NCBI GenBank assembly: GCA_003170315.1
Contig: PNAH01000004.1
Coordinates: forward strand, 87,700-139,713
Direction: 5' to 3'
From: Acidimicrobiaceae bacterium
Lineage (GTDB): Bacteria; Actinomycetota; Acidimicrobiia; Acidimicrobiales; RAAP-2
Length of the DNA stretch: 52,014 nucleotides
The translations under genes and the position numbers were made by a program. Each line of letters begins with the position of its first letter. Positions within the stretch are counted from its first letter, which is position 1. The notes under the pieces are model-generated. The model worked only from the letters and a program-made list of their open reading frames with translations. It did no database searches and was not told the origin of the DNA. Below are positions 8,276-15,741 of the stretch, piece by piece.

Positions 8276-8374
8276 CTCGGCAATCGGATCTTGTGCTCGC
8301 CAGTGGAATTGTCACAAACTCAACAGCTCCGGTGACATATACAGTGGCCAACGAATGCGGTGAAGGGGAACGTG

Positions 8375-8800
8375 ATGCCAAAGAGTCCAAACGAAGAATC
8401 GGCTTCGAGCAAGATCAACGAGCGGACTCAAGAGTTAGGAGATTGGCGAGGAGAAACCCTGGCCCGCCTTCGTCAGCTCATCCTCGACGCCGATCCCAAA
8501 ATCGAAGAGGAGTGGAAGTGGGTGAAGCCCACGAGTCCTGGCGTTCCGGTCTGGTCCCGTGACGGGGGCATCTGCACCGGGGAGTCGTACAAAGAGGTGG
8601 TGAAGCTCACGTTCTTTCGGGGAGCCTCAGTGAAGGACCCCAAGAAGCTCTTCAACTCCAGCCTGGAAGGCAACGTGCGCCGAGCGATCGATTTCCGCGA
8701 GGGTGAGAAGATCAATCAAGCGGCCTTCAAGCAACTCATTCGCGACGCCGTGGCCGCGAATTCCGCGGCGCTCGCGCAGCGCGCGGCCAAGAAGAAGTGA
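8375..8800 (+). CDS. DUF1801 family protein
   Basis: Small soluble protein of 141 residues with the DUF1801 (YdhG-like) pattern: ETLARLRQLILDADPKIEEEWKW, then GGICTGESYKEVVKLTFFRGA, then a Lys/Ala-rich helical tail. Family members are common in actinobacteria and have no settled biochemical function. The first in-frame GTG (8360) overlaps the ribosome-binding sequence GAAGGGG. The ATG at 8375, six bases after that sequence, is the better start. It is a single gene following the c-di-GMP enzyme on the same strand. Confidence 0.8.
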   Translation: MPKSPNEESASSKINERTQELGDWRGETLARLRQLILDADPKIEEEWKWVKPTSPGVPVWSRDGGICTGESYKEVVKLTFFRGASVKDPKKLFNSSLEGNVRRAIDFREGEKINQAAFKQLIRDAVAANSAALAQRAAKKK

Positions 8801-8938
8801 GCCGGGCGGCCACCACTACGACGCAGGTGTTCGTCACGCAAGATTTGCGATTCGTTCAGACCTTCAATGAGCGCGGGAAATGAATTTGGAATAGATTCCC
8901 CTTTTGGCGTCGAGTGGCGTCGCCATTGAGGGGGGATC

Positions 8939-9565
8939 ATGTATTTATTAGCTAGGCAGGCCAACCTACGAGGGCTGGACGCTCCAAAGTGGGCCGTGGA
9001 AATTGGCGCCGCCGCCGCGGCGGGACTGGGCAACGAGGTCGGAGTTTGGGCGACCGCTCTCTCCCCGGGATTCGGCACCATCTCGTGGACGTCCATGTGG
9101 GCAGACCTGACCGCCCTCGAGAAAGGCTTCGCCGACCTCAGTGGCAACGCCAAGTATCTCGAGCTCGCCGCCGCGGGAGCAGAGTTCGTCAACGGCTCGA
9201 TCGACGACACCTTGTACGAGACCGTCTATGAGGGAACCGGCGGTGGCAACGACGCGAGGTACGTGGGGACCGTCTCCGCGGTGTGCGCGCCGGGTCATTA
9301 CGCTCGCGGGATGATGGGCGGGGTCGAGATTGCACAGAGGGCCGAGAAGGCGACCGGCGTGTCCACCGGATTCCTCGCGGCCCAGACCGGACCCTACGGC
9401 AGAGTCATTTGGCTGGCGGGCTATAAGACAATGGCGGAGTATGAAGCGGCACAACACAGTTTGGCGGCCGACACGAGTTTCATCGAGTACCTCGACGCAA
9501 CGACCGACGCCTATCAGCCAGACCCGAGCGTCACACAGAGCACTTTGTACATGAGGCTCAACTAA
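8939..9565 (+). CDS. Unknown protein with two similar halves, probable tandem alpha/beta-barrel (ABM/NIPSNAP-like) fold
   Basis: I do not recognise a named family for this 208-residue protein. The halves align with each other: in the first, EIGAAAAAGLG, then VWATALSPGFGTISWTSMW, then KYLELAAAGAEFV; in the second, EIAQRAEKATG, then FLAAQTGPYGRVIWLAGY, then SFIEYLDATTDAY. The pattern of strand, helix, strand-GxG turn, helix and strand recalls dimeric ferredoxin-like (ABM, Dabb, NIPSNAP) domains, so a single chain could form a pseudo-dimer. It has no signal peptide or membrane segment. A strong Shine-Dalgarno (GAGGGGGG) lies 3 bases before the ATG. It is monocistronic. Confidence 0.7.
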   Translation: MYLLARQANLRGLDAPKWAVEIGAAAAAGLGNEVGVWATALSPGFGTISWTSMWADLTALEKGFADLSGNAKYLELAAAGAEFVNGSIDDTLYETVYEGTGGGNDARYVGTVSAVCAPGHYARGMMGGVEIAQRAEKATGVSTGFLAAQTGPYGRVIWLAGYKTMAEYEAAQHSLAADTSFIEYLDATTDAYQPDPSVTQSTLYMRLN

Positions 9566-9760
9566 CTTCACGGATTGGTAACGAGCCCGTTTTGATGTTG
9601 TTGTAGTGCTTTACGCACGCCGGAATAGGTCGATTACGCCTATCGACTACGCCTCACGTAGAGCATCAATGGCCTCGCCATCGGAATCTTCGGTGGCGCC
9701 ATCTGTCAAACAAGTGAGACTGGGTCCACGAATCGCACCGACGTCACACTAGTTTGGCAG

Positions 9761-10405
9761 TTAGCGACGCCAGAAAAAAAGATGCGTCACTCCACTCGGG
9801 CTCGGTACCTTTTCCAAGAAGAAACGGTCTACAAGATCGTCGGGACTGTCCCACAGTCTTTCGCCGCGCCCAAGCTCGATCGGCGCAACCGCGAAATGCA
9901 TTTGGTCGATGAGATCAGCGTCGAGAAACTCGCGCACCGTGGCGACGCCACCACCGAGGCGCACGTCTTTGCCATCGGCTGCCTCGTACGCCTGCGCGAG
10001 TGCGTCCTGCGGCGACGCATCGAGAAAGTGGAACGTGGTGTCCCCCAAGGTTATTGAAGGGCGCACATGATGCGTGAGTACGAACACCGGCGTATGGAAC
10101 GGCGTGTCGTCGCCCCACCACCCTTCCCAGTCAAAGTTTTCCCACGGTCCGCGCTGGGGGCCGAACTTATTGCGCCCCATGATTTCGGCACCGATGTTCC
10201 GAGTGAAGTCGCGCGTGCAGTAGTCGTCAAAACCGTACGTTCCCCCCGGATCAGTTCGATTGACCCAGTGCGCGGTCGCTCCCGCCCAGGAAAAGAGATC
10301 GGCAGGATTCGCGTGACCGAATGGGTGCTCGAGATTTTGCCCCACACCGGAGCCGTAGCCATCGCTCGACACCATGAAATTGTGTACTCGGACCGCCTGC
10401 GTCAT
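9761..10405 (-). CDS. Dihydrofolate reductase-like (RibD C-terminal domain) protein
   Basis: NAD(P)H-dependent reductase fold of 214 residues. Features: VHNFMVSSDGYGSG at the N-terminus, the nucleotide-site segment DFTRNIGAEIMGRNKFGP, a central strand PVFVLTHH, DVRLGGGVATVREFLDADLID and VAPIELGRGERLW. These are the hallmarks of the RibD-C/DHFR-like family abundant in actinobacteria. Such single-domain proteins are not folate enzymes by default, and the substrate is unknown. It is convergent with the unknown gene at 8939-9565 across 195 bp in which I see no further gene. Confidence 0.85.
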   Translation of the reverse strand: MTQAVRVHNFMVSSDGYGSGVGQNLEHPFGHANPADLFSWAGATAHWVNRTDPGGTYGFDDYCTRDFTRNIGAEIMGRNKFGPQRGPWENFDWEGWWGDDTPFHTPVFVLTHHVRPSITLGDTTFHFLDASPQDALAQAYEAADGKDVRLGGGVATVREFLDADLIDQMHFAVAPIELGRGERLWDSPDDLVDRFFLEKVPSPSGVTHLFFWRR

Positions 10406-10493
10406 TAGACGCCTTCCTGATTACGCAACAGCTTTTGAAGTCTCGCCAAATTCTAATAAGACCTGTCCAACTGATGGGGTCAAAGCATCGGAG

Positions 10494-10566
10494 TGGAGGT
10501 GATGGGATTCGAACCCACTGCCTCTACATTGCGAACGTAGCGCTCTACCAATTGAGCTACACCCCC
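10494..10566 (-). tRNA. tRNA-Ala (anticodon CGC)
   Basis: A 73-nt cloverleaf on the minus strand. The acceptor stem GGGGGTG/CACCTCC includes the G3:U70 pair diagnostic for tRNA-Ala. The D arm is GCTCAATTGGTAGAGC, the anticodon loop TTCGCAA gives CGC for GCG codons, and the T arm is GGGTTCGAATCCC. CCA is not encoded. It lies 15 bp beyond the stop of the minus-strand membrane protein gene at 10582-11343. Confidence 0.97.
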
Positions 10567-10581
10567 GAAGAGGCTCCAACT

Positions 10582-11343
10582 TTAGCCCAACGCCCGCCGC
10601 GGCTGGGATTGACGCTGCCAACCGTCTTCGTCGTCATCCTCTTCGTATTCGGACTCGAACTCCTCGTCGTAGCGCGGTGACACCGCGTCGTAGAGGCGCT
10701 GCACCGACGCCAGTTGTCGCGGCTGGGGCAGACGCAGCGGCAGTGACGACTCGCTCAGATAACCCTGCGAGACCGCGTACAGCGCGAGGGCCACGTACGA
10801 GACGATGCAGACCCACGACGCGACCGCCAGGTCCAGGATCAATCCGTAACTCACCGTGAAGGCGAGGATCGTCAACACCGCCGAGATGAGCAGAAGACGC
10901 ACGAACATCATCTGACGGCGCGACTTCATGGACCGACGACGAATCGGTGCGTCGTAGTTTCGGTGAACCGTCGCTTCGTTGGGCACCGACGAATAGGCCG
11001 CGGCGTAGTGGTTCATCGACTCGCGTTCATTGGCCGGCTCGTCGTACTCGTAGTCCGCGCTCCACTCGTCCCACGAGCTACGCGACTCCAGGGAGCGGTA
11101 GGTGTCGTCGGCGTGAACGATCGTGAGCCGCGACCGGCGCCCGAGGTCGCGCAGATTCGATTCGGCGTCGTCGGGCCGGTCCAGGCGGTGAGCCGGGTTG
11201 ACGACGTACTCCTGGCGGCTGAGGACCTCGTGTTCGGCGTGGAAGGACTGGATCGAGCGTTCGGGACCGCCGTCCCGGAGCCGACGAATCACCATCGGGG
11301 TCAAAAGGGCCAACCAGAAGAGGGCGAGGATTATCAGCAGCAT
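10582..11343 (-). CDS. Actinobacterial membrane protein, architecture like division protein SepX/GlpR
   Basis: Protein of 253 residues from the chosen start. One N-terminal membrane helix (residues 1-15) is followed by the basic stop LTPMVIRRLRD and a segment SIQSFHAEHEVLSR. A charged linker follows, then RRRSMKSRRQ, two close membrane helices (about 143-185) and an acidic C-terminal tail (EFESEYEEDDDEDG). This order matches the actinobacterial SepX/GlpR membrane proteins that act with DivIVA and the gephyrin-like protein Glp in cell division. That link is my inference from architecture, not a proven match. Start ATG 11343 is preferred to an upstream GTG (11367) because GGGG lies about 9 nt before it. 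Confidence 0.6.
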   Translation of the reverse strand: MLLIILALFWLALLTPMVIRRLRDGGPERSIQSFHAEHEVLSRQEYVVNPAHRLDRPDDAESNLRDLGRRSRLTIVHADDTYRSLESRSSWDEWSADYEYDEPANERESMNHYAAAYSSVPNEATVHRNYDAPIRRRSMKSRRQMMFVRLLLISAVLTILAFTVSYGLILDLAVASWVCIVSYVALALYAVSQGYLSESSLPLRLPQPRQLASVQRLYDAVSPRYDEEFESEYEEDDDEDGWQRQSQPRRALG

Positions 11344-11417
11344 TCGACATACCCCACGACACGCCACCTTGACATTGCAGTCAAAGTTACAAGCGTTCTA
11401 TGGGTTTTTGGTGGATG

Positions 11418-12095
11418 TCACGCCTCGTGGAGGCCGCACTCTTCCTTGTCGGCGCCGACCCAACGACCCGATCGACGGTCCCCCGGGACGAGTGGTTTCT
11501 CGGTCATCGCGGCGCATCCAATCGACGCGTAACCCTGCGCCCAAAGAGGGTGTTCGGGCAGATCGTGCGACGTCAGGTAGTACGCCACGTCGTCGTCACT
11601 CCACGTCGCGAGGGGGTTCACCTTCACGAGATTGAATTTCTCATCCCACATCAGGGATTTCATGTTCGCTCGCGAGGGCGCGTCCACTCGTTTCACCGAC
11701 GTAATCCACGCCGATTTGCCCGCGACGGCGCGTCCGAGCGGCTCGACTTTGCGCAGTTCGCAGCATCGTTCCGTACCGCAGGGCCACGCGTCGGCGTCGG
11801 CCCCGGGCGTGGTGCGCGTCATGTTGAGCGACCACTCACGCTCGAATCGTGACGCGAATTCGAGTGTCTCGGGAAAGTGTCCCCGCGTGTCCAAAAAGAT
11901 GATTTCAGAATTGGGACGAAGTTGATGAACCATGTGCAACAACGCCACGTCTTCGAACGAGCAGGCCATCACGACGTCGTCGTTGAATCGTTCGAAGGTC
12001 CATTCGAGAATCTTGATCGGCGTCGAGCGCTCAAAACTCTCGTTCACCGATTCGAGTTCGTCGAGGAGGTCTCCGGTCGGCGTAATCAGGGGCAT
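11418..12095 (-). CDS. cysH: Phosphoadenylyl/adenylyl-sulfate reductase CysH
   Basis: Reduces APS (or PAPS) to sulfite in assimilatory sulfate reduction. The 225-residue protein has the PP-loop ACSFEDVALLH (residues 44-54), the double cysteine C111-C112 followed by ELRKVEPL, the substrate segment RRSGRWVG and the catalytic Cys220 in the C-terminal ECGLH. The double cysteine indicates the iron-sulfur, APS-using branch. The usual CxxC partner, however, reads C194-A-A-M197, with Met in place of the fourth cluster ligand. Whether a [4Fe-4S] cluster forms is therefore open. It is divergent from cysD across 60 bp, consistent with shared control. Confidence 0.9.
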   Translation of the reverse strand: MPLITPTGDLLDELESVNESFERSTPIKILEWTFERFNDDVVMACSFEDVALLHMVHQLRPNSEIIFLDTRGHFPETLEFASRFEREWSLNMTRTTPGADADAWPCGTERCCELRKVEPLGRAVAGKSAWITSVKRVDAPSRANMKSLMWDEKFNLVKVNPLATWSDDDVAYYLTSHDLPEHPLWAQGYASIGCAAMTEKPLVPGDRRSGRWVGADKEECGLHEA

Positions 12096-12155
12096 TTGCT
12101 CATCAGCCTTACATTCTCGAGTGTTTTACTAGGATATACGGAGACCTAACGGACT

Positions 12156-13079
12156 ATGACGACGACACCCTTGCGCACCTCCACCACCACCGACCACCTC
12201 GACTTGCTGGAGTCCCACGCCATTTTCATCCTCCGAGAGGTGGTCGCCGAGTGCGAACGCCCGGTCCTGCTCTTCTCCGGTGGCAAGGATTCGGCGGTCC
12301 TATTGCACCTCGCCGTCAAGGCCTTCGCACCCCAGCAACTGCCGTTTCCGGTCATGCACATCGACACCGGCCAGAACTTCCCTGAGGTCATCGACTTTCG
12401 TGACACCACGGTCGAGCGAGTCGGCGCGCGACTGGTCGTCGCCAAGGTGCAAGACACCATCGACCAGGGCAAGGTCCAAGACCCCGGGGTCATGGGTTCG
12501 CGCAATCGCCTGCAGACGGTGACGCTGCTCGACGCCCTCAACGACAACAACTTCGACGCCGCCTTCGGCGGCGCGCGACGCGACGAGGACAAGGCGCGCG
12601 CCAAGGAACGCATCCTTTCCTTCCGAGACACCTTCGGTCAGTGGGACCCCCGAAAGCAACGCCCGGAACTGTGGCAGATTTACCAAGGCAAGGTGAATCC
12701 CGGCGAGAGCGTGCGTGCCTTCCCCCTCTCGGACTGGACCGAGCTCGACGTGTGGCAGTACATCGAGCGTGAGCAGATGGCGTTGCCGGAGATTTACTTC
12801 GCCCACGACCGCGACGTCGTGATGCGCGACGGCATGTACCTGGCGATCGGTCCGTTCGTGGAACCGCGAAGCGACGAGACCATCGAACGCCTCAGCGTTC
12901 GCTTTCGCACCGTCGGTGACGCCAACTGCACCGGGGCCGTGATCTCACGCGCCGCCACGCTCGAAGCCATCATCAACGAAGTGGCCCTGGCCAACGTCTC
13001 GGAGCGCGGGGCGACGCGCGCGGACGACAAGTTCTCCGAGACCGCCATGGAGGATCGAAAGCGCGAAGGGTACTTCTAA
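12156..13079 (+). CDS. cysD: Sulfate adenylyltransferase subunit 2 (CysD)
   Basis: Adenylates sulfate to APS in the heterodimeric ATP sulfurylase; CysN supplies the GTPase. The 307-residue protein has the PP-loop SGGKDS (residues 41-46), HIDTGQNFPEVIDFRD, FGGARRDEDKARAKER, FPLSDWTELDVWQYIE and a C-terminal DRKREGYF, all standard for CysD. GTG of cysN follows the TAA directly, so the two are co-translated. A GGAG sequence at 12140-12143 lies 12 bases before the ATG, rather far for a ribosome-binding site. Confidence 0.97.
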   Translation: MTTTPLRTSTTTDHLDLLESHAIFILREVVAECERPVLLFSGGKDSAVLLHLAVKAFAPQQLPFPVMHIDTGQNFPEVIDFRDTTVERVGARLVVAKVQDTIDQGKVQDPGVMGSRNRLQTVTLLDALNDNNFDAAFGGARRDEDKARAKERILSFRDTFGQWDPRKQRPELWQIYQGKVNPGESVRAFPLSDWTELDVWQYIEREQMALPEIYFAHDRDVVMRDGMYLAIGPFVEPRSDETIERLSVRFRTVGDANCTGAVISRAATLEAIINEVALANVSERGATRADDKFSETAMEDRKREGYF

Positions 13080-14339
13080 GTGCACCTGGCCACCAAGGAT
13101 CTCCTGCGCTTAGCGACCATCGGATCGGTCGATGACGGCAAGTCGACGTTGATCGGACGGATCCTGGTCGACACCCGCCAGCTCTTCGACGACCAGCTCA
13201 ACGCCGTCGCCGAGGCCTCGGAGAAGCGCGGCGTCGGTGACCTCGACCTCAGTTTCGTCACCGACGGTCTACGCGCGGAACGTGAGCAGGGCATCACGAT
13301 TGACGTGGCCTATCGCTACGCGTCGTCGCCGACGCGCAAGTTCATCATCGCGGACTGCCCGGGCCACGTGCAGTACACCGCCAACATGGCGACCGGTGCC
13401 TCGACGGCCGACCTCGCGCTGGTGGTGCTGGACGTCGCTTCGGGACTCAAGGAGCAGACCCGCCGACACCTGTGCATCGCGGCGCTGCTCGGCGTGCGCT
13501 CGATCATCGTCGCGGTCAACAAGATGGACGCCGTGGATTGGTCCAAGCTGGCCTTCGACCGGGTCGTGGACGAGATCCAGGCCCTGGCGCGCGACCTCGA
13601 CTTCACCTCGGCCTCCATCATTCCGGTGTCGGCGCTCTTGGGCGACAACGTCGTGGAGTCCTCGAGTCACTTCCCCTGGTACGACGGCCCGACCGTCCTC
13701 GAGGCGCTCGAGAGCTCCGAAGCCGGCGCCTGGGAGCACACCACGACACGCGGCGCGCGCCTACCCATCCAGTGGGTACTTCGTCAACCGAGCGGCGGGC
13801 GCACCTACGCCGGCATGGTGAACGGCGACACCTTTCACGTCGGCGACCGAGTCACGTTGCTCCCGGCCAACATCGAGACCACGATCACCGCGATGAACTT
13901 CGGCGGCGAAGAGATCGCCGACGCGACGGTCGGACTGGCGGCCGACGTCGCGCTGGCCCACGAGACGAACGCCGGTCGCGGCGACCTGATCGCCACCGCC
14001 CCCCTCCCTTCGGTCGTCAACGAACTGAAGACGACGATCTGCTGGTTCGGAGAAAAGCCGCTGGTCATCGGTCAGCGACTGAAGATGAAGCACACCTCGA
14101 AGGTCACGCCGGTTCGAGTGAAGACCATCAATGGAGTCATCGACATCGAGAAACTCGACATCGACGAGTCGACGTCACTGAACACCAACGACATCGGTCT
14201 GGCCACGCTGCAGACCGCCGACCTCTTGGTGGTCGATGACTACCGCGCCAACCGGGTCACCGGAAGTTTCGTCCTCATCGATGAAGCGACCAACGCCACC
14301 GTCGCCGCCGGCATGGTCGGACACGCGAGTTTCCTTTAA
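13080..14339 (+). CDS. cysN: Sulfate adenylyltransferase subunit 1, GTPase CysN
   Basis: The 419-residue elongation-factor-like GTPase of ATP sulfurylase. G1 is GSVDDGKS (15-22), G3 is DCPGH (92-96) and G4 is NKMD (147-150), with the EF-Tu-like barrel domains behind. There is no fused APS kinase (CysC) domain, and no separate cysC is in the window. With a CysH of the double-cysteine type this suggests direct reduction of APS rather than PAPS. GTG start is immediately behind cysD. The 3' end overlaps the convergent DUF2269 gene by 4 bp. Confidence 0.96.
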   Translation: MHLATKDLLRLATIGSVDDGKSTLIGRILVDTRQLFDDQLNAVAEASEKRGVGDLDLSFVTDGLRAEREQGITIDVAYRYASSPTRKFIIADCPGHVQYTANMATGASTADLALVVLDVASGLKEQTRRHLCIAALLGVRSIIVAVNKMDAVDWSKLAFDRVVDEIQALARDLDFTSASIIPVSALLGDNVVESSSHFPWYDGPTVLEALESSEAGAWEHTTTRGARLPIQWVLRQPSGGRTYAGMVNGDTFHVGDRVTLLPANIETTITAMNFGGEEIADATVGLAADVALAHETNAGRGDLIATAPLPSVVNELKTTICWFGEKPLVIGQRLKMKHTSKVTPVRVKTINGVIDIEKLDIDESTSLNTNDIGLATLQTADLLVVDDYRANRVTGSFVLIDEATNATVAAGMVGHASFL

Positions 14340-14788
14340 AATTGCACCAGCATGGAGATCAACGCCACGGCGAAGATCGCCAGCAGAATGTCGATCGATT
14401 TCACGAAGGCCCGACCGCTCTCCGGCGGCGCCACTCCGTCTTCGGCGATCACTTTGGCCAGCGCGCGTTCCTGGGGCAGCGTCCTCGCTTCGAGGTGACC
14501 GGCCATCGCCAGGTAGCAAAGTATCCCCACGCCAATCCACGGCTTGGACAGCGACACCGACTTGTCGCCACTCAGCGACATGATCAGTCCGGTGATCGGC
14601 AGCACGTGCAGTACTCGCGCGGCCCAGTTCCGTCGCTGCGGAAACTTCGTCCGCTGAACTGACTCGTCCGCGCCGCGCACGATCGCCTGGGCCGAGTTGC
14701 GCATCACGATGAACACGATCAACGTGTCGACCGCGGCGATGATGTGGGTCACGAAGACCAAGTCGTAGGTGATGGACGTGGCGATCAT
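14336..14788 (-). CDS. DUF2269-like integral membrane protein
   Basis: Protein of 150 residues with about four hydrophobic helices: an N-terminal one with THIIAAVDTLIVFIVM, ARVLHVLPITGLIMSL, WIGVGILCYLAMAG and a C-terminal SIDILLAIFAVALISMLV. The plan and size fit predicted membrane proteins of the DUF2269 type. Function is unknown. Its start overlaps the meaB stop by 4 bp, so it is the last gene of a murA-meaB-DUF2269 transcript. Confidence 0.7.
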   Translation of the reverse strand: MIATSITYDLVFVTHIIAAVDTLIVFIVMRNSAQAIVRGADESVQRTKFPQRRNWAARVLHVLPITGLIMSLSGDKSVSLSKPWIGVGILCYLAMAGHLEARTLPQERALAKVIAEDGVAPPESGRAFVKSIDILLAIFAVALISMLVQF

Positions 14789-15741
14789 TCGCTTCCCAAC
14801 AGCGCTTCGGCCGCGCGATACGGGTCGGTGGTGCCGGCCAATAGCGAATCAATCTGCTCTTCGTAATCATCACCGTGGGCCAGCGCAACAATTCGTGAAC
14901 GCACCATCGCCGAGAGCACCTTGTCGAGTTCGACGCGCATGCGCGTTCGTCGGCGGTCTTCCAGTTGCCCGCTCTCGATGAACGTCCGATGGCTCACGAC
15001 GGCGTCCCACAGTTCTGGCGTACCGGTGCCTTCGGTCGCGACGGTTTCGAGAATCGGTGGACGCCACTCGTGAGCGCCCCCGAGGTCCAGCATCTGATCG
15101 AGATCGCGACGCGTCTCACGAACACCCGTACGGTCGGCTTTATTGATCACGAAGATATCGGCGACTTCGAGTAGTCCCGCCTTGTTGGCCTGCATGGCGT
15201 CACCCCAACCGGGATTCACGACGACGATCGTCGTGTCGGCCGCCGACGCGATCTCGACCTCCATCTGACCGACACCGACGGTCTCGACGAGCACCAGGGG
15301 AAAACACGCCGCGCCGAGAACTCGAACGGCGTCGGGCACGGCCAATGAGAGGCCGCCGAGGTGTCCGCGCGTCGCCATGGAGCGAATAAACACGTGCTCG
15401 TTGGTCGCGTGACCCTGCATCCGAATCCGGTCACCGAGAATCGCCCCGCCAGTGAACGGAGAACTGGGGTCGACGCACAAAACGCTCACCTGATCGACGT
15501 CGCGGGCGCCAAAGCCCCGCTCGAGCACCACGTTGATCAGCTGGTCGGTCAAGGTCGACTTGCCGGCGCCCGGTGGTCCGGTGATTCCGACGACGTACGG
15601 CACCTGCGTGCGGTAGGCCAACGCCGCGGTCGCCAACTGCGGCGGCCCTCCGGACTCGACGAAGGTCAACAGACGCGCGAGCGCCGTGCGCGATCCCCCG
15701 CGAGCCTGCTCGACCAGTTCGGTCGGATCACTGGAAATCAT
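14785..15741 (-). CDS. meaB: MeaB/ArgK-type P-loop GTPase (methylmalonyl-CoA mutase chaperone)
   Basis: G3E-family GTPase of 318 residues. Walker A is GPPGAGKST (about 55-63). The body also has VLCVDPSSPFTGGAILGDRIRM, the switch segment LVETVGVGQ and the G4-like VINKADRTG. These match MeaB, which guards B12 loading and release for methylmalonyl-CoA mutase. No mutase gene is in the window, so the partner must be elsewhere or differ. The start overlaps the murA stop by 4 bp, an unusual pairing that may only reflect compact packing. Confidence 0.93.
   Translation of the reverse strand: MISSDPTELVEQARGGSRTALARLLTFVESGGPPQLATAALAYRTQVPYVVGITGPPGAGKSTLTDQLINVVLERGFGARDVDQVSVLCVDPSSPFTGGAILGDRIRMQGHATNEHVFIRSMATRGHLGGLSLAVPDAVRVLGAACFPLVLVETVGVGQMEVEIASAADTTIVVVNPGWGDAMQANKAGLLEVADIFVINKADRTGVRETRRDLDQMLDLGGAHEWRPPILETVATEGTGTPELWDAVVSHRTFIESGQLEDRRRTRMRVELDKVLSAMVRSRIVALAHGDDYEEQIDSLLAGTTDPYRAAEALLGSE

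Noticed and set aside
10435-10680. Open frame containing GGDGIRTHCLYIANVALYQLSY
   Set aside because: It is the antisense translation of tRNA-Ala; this peptide is a well-known annotation artefact.
13472-14239. A 255-codon frame inside cysN
   Set aside because: Same-strand out-of-frame shadow, His/Arg-rich with no domain.
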